Positions 1-7,206 of a stretch of 9,734 nucleotides of DNA are shown here, piece by piece. The translations under genes were made by a program, and so were the position numbers. Origin of the DNA: Bacteroidales bacterium UBA6207 (GTDB lineage: Bacteria; Bacteroidota; Bacteroidia; Bacteroidales; F082). The stretch's first letter is position 1. Each line of letters starts with the position of its first letter. Under the pieces are notes generated by a model. That model did not search any database and was not told where the DNA came from. It saw only the letters and a list, made by a program, of their open reading frames with translations. The stretch spans positions 1-9,734 of the forward strand of contig DISP01000251.1 of the NCBI GenBank assembly GCA_002421995.1, written 5' to 3'.

Positions 1-224
1 GTTTTTTGACCAAAATGAATCTGGAATCCAGAAACCCCCGACACCGTTCCCTGAGGCGCCCTGATTTCGGACGGGTAATCAGGAAAAGTGGCGAAATCAT
101 TCCCTGCAAAGGCAGTTGAATCTGAGAAAAGAGAACCTGTCAGCTGCATCCCATCACCGGAATCGCCGGCAAATCGAATCACCACCTGTTCGAGCTCTAC
201 AACCTTGCTATTTTTACTAGTCAT
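1..224 (-). CDS. korA: 2-oxoglutarate:ferredoxin oxidoreductase, KorA-type (gamma/alpha) subunit, 5' part only
   Basis: Reverse-strand translation from the ATG at 224-222 gives 74 codons, open to the window edge; the rest of the gene lies outside. The N-terminus contains RFAGDSGDGMQLTG (residues 17-30), the signature of the gamma domain fused ahead of the pyrimidine-binding alpha domain in 2-oxoacid:acceptor oxidoreductase alpha subunits. It is followed by FPDYPSEIRAPQGT (about residues 47-60), also typical. With the TPP-binding beta subunit (KorB, expected beyond the left edge), this family converts 2-oxoglutarate and CoA to succinyl-CoA and CO2 while reducing ferredoxin; some members run in reverse. 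The start is supported by a promoter-like pair just upstream and by the usual short leader. It is transcribed divergently from a small ferredoxin gene, a plausible electron acceptor. Exact substrate cannot be proved from 74 residues; another 2-oxoacid is possible. Confidence 0.88.
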   Translation of the reverse strand, partial: MTSKNSKVVELEQVVIRFAGDSGDGMQLTGSLFSDSTAFAGNDFATFPDYPSEIRAPQGTVSGVSGFQIHFGQK

Positions 225-245
225 AAAGTGATTTTTTATTTTGCG

Positions 246-278
246 CAAAGGTAAAAGTTTTAAACTTCACTTCTCAAA
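246..278 (-). promoter_or_regulatory. Bacteroidota-type promoter for korA
   Basis: On the minus strand a TTTG (278-275) is followed after 21 bp by TACCTTTG (253-246), matching the Bacteroidota pattern of a -33 TTTG and a -7 TAnnTTTG. Transcription would begin near 240, giving a leader of roughly 15 nt before the korA ATG at 224. Confidence 0.6.
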
Positions 279-349
279 ATCACTTTATCCCTGAATTGAC
301 GGAATCGTTTGCGGTTTCGCTGAAATACTTTTATAAACTATTGATATAA

Positions 350-394
350 TATCTGTTAGATACAAATAAATCAACACAACCTTATCTGCAGATA
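350..394. promoter_or_regulatory. Two related palindromes, candidate operator pair
   Basis: TATCTGTTAGATA (350-362) and the perfect 12 bp palindrome TATCTGCAGATA (383-394) share both half-sites. Their centres are about 32-33 bp apart, close to three DNA turns, so a dimeric regulator could bind both on the same face. Function is inferred. Confidence 0.35.
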
Positions 395-462
395 CCGCTA
401 AATTATAATCAGTCTAAATATGTAGCTTCGTAAATATGTTTTACCGCAAAAAAACGTGGTAT

Positions 463-477
463 TTACCCATTGGGTAA
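463..477. promoter_or_regulatory. Palindrome upstream of the ferredoxin promoter
   Basis: TTACCCA-T-TGGGTAA is a perfect 7+1+7 inverted repeat. It lies about 25 bp upstream of the candidate -33 box of the ferredoxin gene, a usual position for an activator site. The arms are too short and the spacer too tight for a terminator, and no T-run follows. Confidence 0.35.
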
Positions 478-501
478 TTTAGATTTGCTATAAATTAATT
501 T

Positions 502-537
502 TTTGGTCATCACTTGAAATCAACTTTGATATATTTG
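502..537 (+). promoter_or_regulatory. Bacteroidota-type promoter for the ferredoxin gene
   Basis: TATATTTG (530-537) fits the -7 consensus TAnnTTTG exactly. A TTTG at 502-505 is the likely -33 element, though the 24 bp spacing is a little long. The predicted start near 544 gives a leader of about 30 nt with no Shine-Dalgarno sequence. Confidence 0.5.
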
Positions 538-574
538 CAGCGAAAATATTGTACAACCTTTAATTGCTTTTATT

Positions 575-742
575 ATGGCCTATAAAATTACTGATGACTG
601 CACAGCATGTGGCACCTGCATTGACGAATGTCCGGTTGATGCTATTTCCGAAGGAGATATCTATAAAATTGATGCAGATTTGTGCACCGATTGTGGCTCA
701 TGCGCCGATGTGTGCCCTGTTGAAGCTATTATGCCTGAGTAA
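575..742 (+). CDS. 2[4Fe-4S] bacterial-type ferredoxin, 55 aa
   Basis: A small low-potential electron carrier in the cytoplasm, complete in 55 residues, normal for clostridial-type ferredoxins. Two cluster-binding motifs are visible: C9-x2-C12-x2-C15-x3-C19-P and C37-x2-C40-x2-C43-x3-C47-P. The last Cys of each motif completes the other cluster in this fold. The protein is acidic (many Asp/Glu), as expected of ferredoxins. The start MAYKITDDC is typical for the family, and the gene has its own promoter and terminator, so it is probably monocistronic. Divergence from korA suggests it takes electrons from 2-oxoglutarate oxidation, but it could serve other oxidoreductases such as pyruvate:ferredoxin oxidoreductase. 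A longer open frame at 564-809 overlaps it in another phase and has no recognisable content. Confidence 0.93.
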   Translation: MAYKITDDCTACGTCIDECPVDAISEGDIYKIDADLCTDCGSCADVCPVEAIMPE

Positions 743-761
743 ATCAGACATACCTTATTCT

Positions 762-798
762 AAAGGCTTCCTTCACAACAAGGAGGCCTTTTTTTATT
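762..798 (+). terminator. Rho-independent terminator after the ferredoxin gene
   Basis: A 12 bp stem, AAAGGCTTCCTT (762-773) with AAGGAGGCCTTT (780-791) including one G-U pair, closes a 6 nt loop (CACAAC). It runs directly into a T-rich tract. It sits 20 bp after the ferredoxin stop and insulates that gene from sucA. Confidence 0.88.
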
Positions 799-842
799 TC
801 ACACCCTAAATGACTATTCAGGTAGCGTCATTCCTGAATTTT

Positions 843-871
843 ATGCTAATTTTGCACAAAATCATTAGCAT
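843..871 (+). promoter_or_regulatory. sucA promoter -7 box inside an imperfect palindrome
   Basis: TAATTTTG (847-854) matches the -7 consensus TAnnTTTG; no good -33 TTTG is visible at the usual distance. Perfect 8 bp arms ATGCTAAT (843-850) and ATTAGCAT (864-871) flank it. TTTTG (850-854) and CAAAA (857-861) extend the symmetry inside. Transcription would start near 861, within the palindrome, so a bound protein could block initiation. The operator role is inferred. Confidence 0.4.
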
Positions 872-879
872 ACCAGTCC

Positions 880-3732
880 ATGGACAACTATAACTTCCTC
901 AACAGCAACGACCCGGCTGCGATCGAAGAATTGTACCTGCTCTTTAAAAATCACCCCGAACAGCTTGACGAGGGCTGGAGGCGATTTTTCGAAGGTTTCG
1001 ATTTTGCCGCGAGCAACTATTCCGCATCACCAAAAGCTAACCCAAAGACTGCCAGCGAATTCAAAGTTTTAAGTTTGATTGACGATTATCGGAAACGCGG
1101 TCATTTGTTTACTGCTACAAACCCCGTTCGCAAGCGCAGGAATTATTTCCCCAGCCTCGACATCGAAAACTACGGCCTTACCAATAAGGATCTGGATGTT
1201 GTTTTTGAAGCCGGCAACGAAATCGGAATTGGGAAAGCCAGCCTGCGGCAAATCATCGCCACACTTCATCAAACCTATTGCAGAAGTTTTGGTGCTGAGT
1301 TTATGTATATCCGAAATGTTGAGATCAACAAATGGATGATTCAAAAGATGGAGTCGGGGCGAAATACACCGGCATACACCTCTTCCGACAAAAAATATAT
1401 CCTCACAAAGCTAGACCGTGCCGTAAACTTTGAGAAATTCATTCATAAAAAATTCCCCGGACAGAAACGATTTTCACTCGAGGGTGCCGAATCACTCATT
1501 CCGGCACTTGATGCCATCATGGAAAAAGGCGCAGAGCTGGGTAACGAAGAATTCGTGATTGGAATGCCGCACAGAGGCAGACTTAATGTGCTTGCCAATA
1601 TTTTGCGCAAACCTTATATGGATATCTTCAGCGAGTTTGAAGGAAAGGAATACGAAGATGAAACTTTACTCGGCGATGTGAAATATCATTTGGGTTATAC
1701 CTCGGTGCGTAAGGCAACGAATGGCAAAACCATCAAATTAACCCTCTCGCCAAACCCCTCCCATCTCGAAGCTGTTGACCCTGTTGTTCAAGGTATTGCA
1801 CGCGCAAAAACCGACCTCATTTATGCCGGTGATCAAAGCAAAGTAGTTCCGGTTCTCATTCATGGCGATGCAAGCATTGCCGGTCAGGGCATCGTATATG
1901 AAATAGCACAGATGTCGGAACTTAAAGGCTATAAAACCGGTGGAACCATTCATCTTGTGGTGAACAACCAGATTGGCTTTACAACCGACTACCTCGATGC
2001 CCGTTCAAGCACCTACAGTACCGATGTTGCCAAAGTGACACAGTCACCGGTTTTTCATGTCAACGGCGATGATCCCGAAGCTGTTGTATATGCTGTGCAG
2101 ACAGCCCTGGAATTCAGGGAGAAATTTCATAAAGATGTATATGTTGATTTGCTCTGCTACCGCAAATATGGACATAACGAAGGCGATGAACCGCGTTTCA
2201 CCCAGCCTATTCTTTATAAGGTGATCGAGAAACACCCCAACCCAAGAGAGATTTATGCATCCAGGATTCTGTCAGAAAACATTGTTGATCAGCAATATTT
2301 AGACGATCTCGAAAAACATCATCTCGAAATATTGGAAAACAGTCTTTCGGGAGCAAAGGCAAAGCTCAAAGCCTCCATCACAAATTTCCTGCAGGAAACA
2401 TGGAAAGATATCCGAAAAGCTACCAAGGATGATTTCGACAAATCGCCGGAAACGGGATTCGACAGGAAAATGCTCGATCAGATTGCACAAAAAATCACAA
2501 GTCTGCCGGACTCACTGACATTCTTCAGGAAAACTATCAAATTGCAAGAACAGCGCAACGAACTCTATTTCAAGCAGCATACTGTTGACTGGGCGATGGC
2601 AGAGCTGTTGGCATATGGCAGTCTTCTTGCAGAAAAACACAACGTAAGGCTTAGCGGTCAGGATGTTGGCCGCGGCACTTTCTCACACCGCCACGCGGTG
2701 TTGAGGGTCGAGGACTCGGAACAGGAATACATCCCGCTCAAATTTGTTGATGACCAGCAGGCCAACTTTGACATTTACAACAGTTTGCTTTCAGAATACG
2801 GTGTTCTGGGGTTTGAGTATGGCTATGCACTGGCTTCGCCCGACACCCTGACAATCTGGGAAGCACAGTTCGGCGATTTCAACAATGGCGCACAAATCAT
2901 CTTCGACCAATTCATTTCGAGCGCCGAAGAAAAGTGGAACGTGATGAACGACCTTGTTGTTCTTCTGCCACATGGCTACGAAGGTCAGGGGCCTGAGCAT
3001 TCGAGTGCACGCATCGAACGGTTTTTGACCTTATGTGCCGAAAACAATGTGCAGGTGGCCAATTGCACCACTCCGGCAAACTTTTTCCACATCCTCAGAA
3101 GGCAGTTGAAGCGACCCTTCAGAAAACCACTGGTCATTTTCACGCCAAAAAGTTTGTTGCGCCATCCCCAATGTGTTTCACAGGTTGATGCGCTTGCAAA
3201 CGGACGCTTTCTGGAAGTGATTGACGATGAAAAAGCAGATCCCAACAATATTACTAAGGTGTTGTTTTGCTCCGGCAAGGTTTATTATGATCTGCTTGAG
3301 GAAAAAGAAAGGCTTTCAAACGAAAGCGTTGCCATTGTCAGACTCGAACAATTGTATCCTGTACCGCATAAGCAGATCAAAGATATCGTCGCAAAATACT
3401 TCCAGGCACGAACACATATCTGGGTTCAGGAAGAGCCGCTGAACATGGGTGCATGGCGTTTCATACACCATGAACTCAGCTATCTGAAGCTCAGACTCAT
3501 AGCGCGACCTGAAAGTGGAAGTCCCGCAACCGGTTCTTCAAAATTCCATGTTATCCGACAGAAAAAAATCATTGACAAAGCTTTTGAATCCTGCGAATGT
3601 CCTTTTGTTGACACACAATGCGGCATGGTTTGTATCGGAAATAAATGGCGCTCATTTGAACAGGAGCTCAAATCATTGAATGTTGAGATGATTGACAGCA
3701 AGTTTCATTCCGCACTTAAAAAACTTGAATAA
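880..3732 (+). CDS. sucA: 2-oxoglutarate dehydrogenase E1 component (thiamine diphosphate-dependent)
   Basis: Decarboxylates 2-oxoglutarate and passes the succinyl group to the lipoyl arm of E2 (SucB) in the citric acid cycle. At 950 residues it is full length (E. coli 933). The N-terminal helix (about residues 5-42, NFLNSNDPAAIEELYLLFK onward) is the E2-interaction segment typical of SucA. GMPHRGRLNVL is at 228-238. The thiamine diphosphate/Mg site shows HGDASIAGQG (328-337) and NNQIGF (362-367); D330, N363 and I365 match the E. coli metal ligands with the same 33-residue spacing. The C-terminal transketolase-like half has SGQDVGRGTFSHRHAV (592-607) and the EGQGPEHSSAR motif. The ATG at 880 gives the conserved N-terminus. 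The last ~47 residues, after the usual family end near F902-E903, form an unusual Cys-containing tail (C905, C907, C914, C918). First gene of a four-gene operon. Confidence 0.97.
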   Translation: MDNYNFLNSNDPAAIEELYLLFKNHPEQLDEGWRRFFEGFDFAASNYSASPKANPKTASEFKVLSLIDDYRKRGHLFTATNPVRKRRNYFPSLDIENYGLTNKDLDVVFEAGNEIGIGKASLRQIIATLHQTYCRSFGAEFMYIRNVEINKWMIQKMESGRNTPAYTSSDKKYILTKLDRAVNFEKFIHKKFPGQKRFSLEGAESLIPALDAIMEKGAELGNEEFVIGMPHRGRLNVLANILRKPYMDIFSEFEGKEYEDETLLGDVKYHLGYTSVRKATNGKTIKLTLSPNPSHLEAVDPVVQGIARAKTDLIYAGDQSKVVPVLIHGDASIAGQGIVYEIAQMSELKGYKTGGTIHLVVNNQIGFTTDYLDARSSTYSTDVAKVTQSPVFHVNGDDPEAVVYAVQTALEFREKFHKDVYVDLLCYRKYGHNEGDEPRFTQPILYKVIEKHPNPREIYASRILSENIVDQQYLDDLEKHHLEILENSLSGAKAKLKASITNFLQETWKDIRKATKDDFDKSPETGFDRKMLDQIAQKITSLPDSLTFFRKTIKLQEQRNELYFKQHTVDWAMAELLAYGSLLAEKHNVRLSGQDVGRGTFSHRHAVLRVEDSEQEYIPLKFVDDQQANFDIYNSLLSEYGVLGFEYGYALASPDTLTIWEAQFGDFNNGAQIIFDQFISSAEEKWNVMNDLVVLLPHGYEGQGPEHSSARIERFLTLCAENNVQVANCTTPANFFHILRRQLKRPFRKPLVIFTPKSLLRHPQCVSQVDALANGRFLEVIDDEKADPNNITKVLFCSGKVYYDLLEEKERLSNESVAIVRLEQLYPVPHKQIKDIVAKYFQARTHIWVQEEPLNMGAWRFIHHELSYLKLRLIARPESGSPATGSSKFHVIRQKKIIDKAFESCECPFVDTQCGMVCIGNKWRSFEQELKSLNVEMIDSKFHSALKKLE

Positions 3733-3743
3733 ACACATTAGCT

Positions 3744-5015
3744 ATGACATCAGAAATAAAAGTACCCAGCCCGGGCGAATCAATAAGCGAAGTTTTACTT
3801 TCCAACTGGCTTGTTGAAGACGGTTCATTTGTTGAAAAAGACCAGGATATAGCAGAAATTGATTCCGACAAAGCCACATTGAGTGTTGCTGCCGATGTTT
3901 CAGGCATAATAAGCTTAAAAGTGATGCAGGGCGAAACAGTTGAGGTTGGAAAAGTGATGGCAATCATCGAAGCAAGTGGCGAAAACCCTGCTGCGGTCAA
4001 ACCAAAAACTCCTGAAAACACCACGCCTGCAAAAAAGGAAGCAGAAAGCATTAAAATAGCTGAACCACAGCAGGAAGCAAAAGCAGATATCATGCTCAAC
4101 ATGAGCCCTTTGGCACGGAAACTCAGTGCCGAAGCCGGACTGAGCGAAGCAGAGCTGATTGATTTTGTAAAACACTATAGATTCTCAAAAAAAGATATTG
4201 ATTTTGCAATCAAAAACAGAAGCGATGCTGCAGAAGAAAAGCCTGCCGCGCAAGCATTTGTTCGTTCAAATCAGAGCAGCATTCAGCGAGAAGAAGAACG
4301 CAAAAAAATGACTCCGCTGCGCAAAAAACTTGCCGAAAGGCTCGTCTCCGTAAAAAATGAAACTGCCATGCTCACCACCTTCAACGAAGTGAACATGACT
4401 CCTATCATGGAACTAAGAAACAAATACAAAGACGTTTTCAAAACAAAACATCAGGTTGGTTTGGGTTTCATGTCGTTCTTCACAAAAGCTGTGACAGAGG
4501 CACTAAAGCAATATCCACAGGTGAACGCTCAAATACACGGCGACGAAATAGTGACATTTAATTATGCTGACATCAGCATTGCTGTTTCAGGCCCCAAAGG
4601 ACTTGTGGTGCCTGTAATTCGCAGCGCTGAGACACTTTCCCTGGCAGATATTGAACTGAAAATCAAAGAACTGGCAACCAAAGCCCGCGAAAACAAGCTC
4701 ACACTTGACGAAATGGCAGGAGGCACATTTACCATTACCAATGGCGGTGTTTTCGGCTCAATGCTTTCAACTCCTATCATCAACCCGCCACAATCTGCTA
4801 TTCTGGGAATGCACAACATCGTTGAGCGTCCTGTTGCAGTCAACGGAAAAGTTGAAATACACCCGATCATGTTTGTTGCCCTCAGTTATGACCACCGAAT
4901 CATTGACGGAAGAGAATCGGTAGGTTTTCTGGTCAAGGTGAAAGAAATGCTTGAAAATCCGGTAAGAATGCTTTTCGAATCCCGCAACCCCGAAGAGGTT
5001 TTACTTGGCTTATAA
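3744..5015 (+). CDS. sucB: Dihydrolipoyllysine succinyltransferase, E2 of 2-oxoglutarate dehydrogenase
   Basis: Carries the lipoyl arm and transfers succinyl to CoA; forms the core of the complex. 423 residues (E. coli 405). Domains: lipoyl domain at about 1-80 with lipoylation lysine K43 in the turn IDSDKATL; a flexible Pro/Ala/Lys/Glu linker at about 80-117; a peripheral subunit-binding domain at about 119-157; a second linker; and the catalytic domain from about 189. The active site SYDHRIIDG has H384 and D388. The subunit-binding domain aligns without gaps to family members, but the usual G-T-G-x-G-G loop reads DFVKHY (140-145), while R125 and R146 are kept. It lies 11 bp after sucA, confirming the succinyl rather than pyruvate complex by context. 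No E3 (dihydrolipoamide dehydrogenase) gene is in the window. Confidence 0.95.
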   Translation: MTSEIKVPSPGESISEVLLSNWLVEDGSFVEKDQDIAEIDSDKATLSVAADVSGIISLKVMQGETVEVGKVMAIIEASGENPAAVKPKTPENTTPAKKEAESIKIAEPQQEAKADIMLNMSPLARKLSAEAGLSEAELIDFVKHYRFSKKDIDFAIKNRSDAAEEKPAAQAFVRSNQSSIQREEERKKMTPLRKKLAERLVSVKNETAMLTTFNEVNMTPIMELRNKYKDVFKTKHQVGLGFMSFFTKAVTEALKQYPQVNAQIHGDEIVTFNYADISIAVSGPKGLVVPVIRSAETLSLADIELKIKELATKARENKLTLDEMAGGTFTITNGGVFGSMLSTPIINPPQSAILGMHNIVERPVAVNGKVEIHPIMFVALSYDHRIIDGRESVGFLVKVKEMLENPVRMLFESRNPEEVLLGL

Positions 5016-5016
5016 G

Positions 5017-6603
5017 ATGAAACGCAAAGTTGATTTTCTCGTTATAGGATCAGGCATTGCCGGATTAAGCTATGCGCTCAGAGTGGCCAATCATGGTTCG
5101 GTTTTGATCGTAAGTAAAACAGGGATTTCTGAAACCGCCACCTGGTATGCGCAAGGCGGAATTGCTGCCGTGATGTACAATCCCGACACCTATAAAAAGC
5201 ACATTAAAGACACGATGGTAGCAGGTAGCTACCTCAATGATGAAGCCATCGTCACAATGACAATTTCTGAGTCAACCGAGCGGATCAAGGAACTCATTGA
5301 ATGGGGTGCGCATTTCGACAAAGAGTCGTCAGGCAGGTATTCCCTTGCCCGTGAGGGCGGCCACTCCGAATTCAGGGTTTTGCATCACCGCGACCGAACC
5401 GGCTCAGAAATCCAGCGGGCATTAACCGAAAAGGTGATTAATCATCCAAATATTGAAATTCTGGAAAATCACTTCACCATTGATATCATCACCCAGCACC
5501 ACCTGGGGAAAATTGTCAGACGGACACATGCAGATATTCAATGTTTTGGCGCTTATGTACTTGACCCGGAAACAGGTCAGATTGATACTGTTTTGGCAAA
5601 AACCACGATGATTTCGACCGGAGGTGCCGGTAATGTATATCAAACAACAACCAACCCAACAATTGCCACAGGCGATGGGATAGCGATGGTGTACCGGGCT
5701 AAAGGCATCGTTGACAATATGGAGTTTGTGCAATTCCATCCTACTTCCTTATATAACCAAAAGGAAAAACCATCCTTTTTAATAACAGAAGCACTTCGCG
5801 GTGCAGGCGCAATCCTGAAGGATCACAAAGGCAAGGAATTCATGCACAAATATGATGCCCGCGGCTCCCTTGCTCCGCGCGACATTGTGGCAAGAGCCAT
5901 TGACAACGAGATGAAGCTTTCGGGCATGGAGCACGTTTACCTCGATGCACGACATATTGCCGAACGCGAACTACTCGATCATTTTCCCGGCATTCACGCA
6001 AAATGCCTAAGCATCGGCATCAATATCATGAAAGAAATGATACCGGTTGTTCCGGCAGCGCATTATATTTGCGGAGGCATCAAAACCGATGCATTTGCAC
6101 GCACAAGCATTCACAATTTGTATGCTTCGGGCGAGGTGGCTTCAACCGGTCTTCACGGAGCCAACAGATTGGCCTCCAACTCATTGCTTGAAGCCTTGGT
6201 TTTTTCACATAAAGCCGGCGAAGATGCAGTATCAAGGATTGGCAGTATTGATTTTGCTGAAAATATCCCGGATTGGAACGCTGAAGGCACCGTACTTAAT
6301 GAAGAAATGATACTGATTACCCAATCCAGAAAAGAACTTCAATCCATCATGAGCAATTATGTGGGCATTGTTCGGTCCAACCTCCGGCTTGAACGCGCCG
6401 CACAAAGGCTTGAAATTATTTTCCGCGAAACAGAAGCCCTCTACGATAAATCAGTTATATCGGTGGAGATATGCGAGTTACGCAATATGATCAATGTGGC
6501 ATACCTGATAATAAAGTTTGCATCGCAGCGCAAAAAAAGTATCGGCTTACACTACTCCATTGACTACCCCAATGGCGATGAATCATCGAATCCACTTCTT
6601 TAA
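5017..6603 (+). CDS. nadB: L-aspartate oxidase (NAD biosynthesis, first step)
   Basis: FAD enzyme oxidising L-aspartate to iminoaspartate, which quinolinate synthase (NadA) then uses; fumarate or O2 reoxidises the flavin. 528 residues (E. coli 540). Visible motifs: dinucleotide fold GSGIAGL (11-17); TATWYAQGGIAA (40-51) typical of the family; REGGHSEFRVLHHRDRTG; HPTSLY; LAPRDIVARA with R288; VPAAHYICGGI with H349; and GLHGANRLASNSLLEA near the FAD. R288 and H349 correspond to E. coli R290 and H351 with a constant offset. The sequence differs from fumarate reductase/succinate dehydrogenase flavoproteins in these motifs. I chose ATG 5017, one base after the sucB stop. A TTG at 5005 would overlap sucB and adds only four residues. 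The spacing suggests translational coupling. No nadA or nadC is visible nearby. Confidence 0.94.
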   Translation: MKRKVDFLVIGSGIAGLSYALRVANHGSVLIVSKTGISETATWYAQGGIAAVMYNPDTYKKHIKDTMVAGSYLNDEAIVTMTISESTERIKELIEWGAHFDKESSGRYSLAREGGHSEFRVLHHRDRTGSEIQRALTEKVINHPNIEILENHFTIDIITQHHLGKIVRRTHADIQCFGAYVLDPETGQIDTVLAKTTMISTGGAGNVYQTTTNPTIATGDGIAMVYRAKGIVDNMEFVQFHPTSLYNQKEKPSFLITEALRGAGAILKDHKGKEFMHKYDARGSLAPRDIVARAIDNEMKLSGMEHVYLDARHIAERELLDHFPGIHAKCLSIGINIMKEMIPVVPAAHYICGGIKTDAFARTSIHNLYASGEVASTGLHGANRLASNSLLEALVFSHKAGEDAVSRIGSIDFAENIPDWNAEGTVLNEEMILITQSRKELQSIMSNYVGIVRSNLRLERAAQRLEIIFRETEALYDKSVISVEICELRNMINVAYLIIKFASQRKKSIGLHYSIDYPNGDESSNPLL

Positions 6604-6624
6604 TAAACCCACACAACTCATTAA

Positions 6625-7176
6625 ATGGCACTTATAAAAGCTGTTTTAGGCAAATCACCTGTTTTTGGTAAAAATTGTTTCATCGCTGAAAATGCAACCG
6701 TTGTTGGTGATGTTGAAATGGGCGACAACTGCAGCATCTGGTTCAACGCCATCGTAAGAGGCGATGTGCACTATATCAAAATCGGCAACAATGTAAACAT
6801 TCAGGACGGGTCGGTTTTGCATTGCACCTATAAAAAAGCAGCTGTAAATATTGGCAACAATGTTTCTATTGCACACAGGGCCATCATACATGGATGTACC
6901 ATTCATGACAATGTGCTCATCGGTATGGGGGCAATCATCATGGATGGAGCAGTGATCGAAAGCAACTCAATTGTGGCTGCGGGGGCATTGGTTTCGAAAG
7001 ACACCATTGTGGAATCGGGAAGTGTTTATGCCGGTGTCCCGGCCAAAAAAATCAAAGAAATTGATAAAGAATTGCTCGAAGGCGAGGTGCTACGGATTGC
7101 CAATTCTTATACCCTTTATGCAAGCTGGCATGATCCTGACATCGTTCCCCAGACAAAAGGCATGAATGAATCGTAA
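6625..7176 (+). CDS. Gamma-carbonic-anhydrase-like hexapeptide-repeat protein
   Basis: 183 residues forming a left-handed beta helix: repeated hexapeptides such as VVGDVE, IKIGNN and VNIGNNVSIA run through about residues 15-135, followed by a C-terminal helix (about 140-175). Residues of the gamma-carbonic anhydrase site are present: R45 and D47 (IVRGDV), Q60 and D61 (NIQDGSVLH), and the three probable metal ligands H66, H84 and H89 (AHRAIIHGC). The protein should be a trimer with metal at subunit interfaces. Close relatives (YrdA/PaaY/CaiE group) include weak or cryptic carbonic anhydrases and thioesterases, so enzyme activity is uncertain. It starts 21 bp after nadB and is the last gene of the sucA operon. 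Hydration of CO2 released by 2-oxoglutarate decarboxylation is a tempting role but unproven. Confidence 0.88.
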   Translation: MALIKAVLGKSPVFGKNCFIAENATVVGDVEMGDNCSIWFNAIVRGDVHYIKIGNNVNIQDGSVLHCTYKKAAVNIGNNVSIAHRAIIHGCTIHDNVLIGMGAIIMDGAVIESNSIVAAGALVSKDTIVESGSVYAGVPAKKIKEIDKELLEGEVLRIANSYTLYASWHDPDIVPQTKGMNES

Positions 7177-7206
7177 TTAAAAGTATTGGTAATTAATTCT
7201 TTAAAT

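Larger units (their letters stand above)
225..574. other. korA/ferredoxin divergent regulatory region (no gene)
   Basis: This 350 bp stretch separates korA from the ferredoxin gene. I see no convincing coding sequence. It is AT-rich and holds a promoter for each flanking gene. It also holds two related palindromes, TATCTGTTAGATA (350-362) and TATCTGCAGATA (383-394), a direct repeat TAAATATGT (415-423 and 431-439), and a 15 bp palindrome TTACCCATTGGGTAA (463-477). This concentration of symmetrical sites suggests regulation by one or more dimeric transcription factors. That is an inference. Confidence 0.6.

Noticed and set aside
564..809. Longer open frame overlapping the ferredoxin gene
   Set aside because: It is in another phase, runs through the terminator at 762-798, and its translation has no domain. 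The 575-742 frame carries two perfect 4Fe-4S motifs.
3716..4175. Several minus-strand open frames opposite sucB, and similar ones opposite sucA and nadB
   Set aside because: They are antisense shadows of strongly conserved genes, with no domain content or start signals.
5005..5016. TTG start giving NadB four extra residues
   Set aside because: It overlaps the end of sucB; ATG 5017 directly after the stop gives the normal NadB N-terminus.
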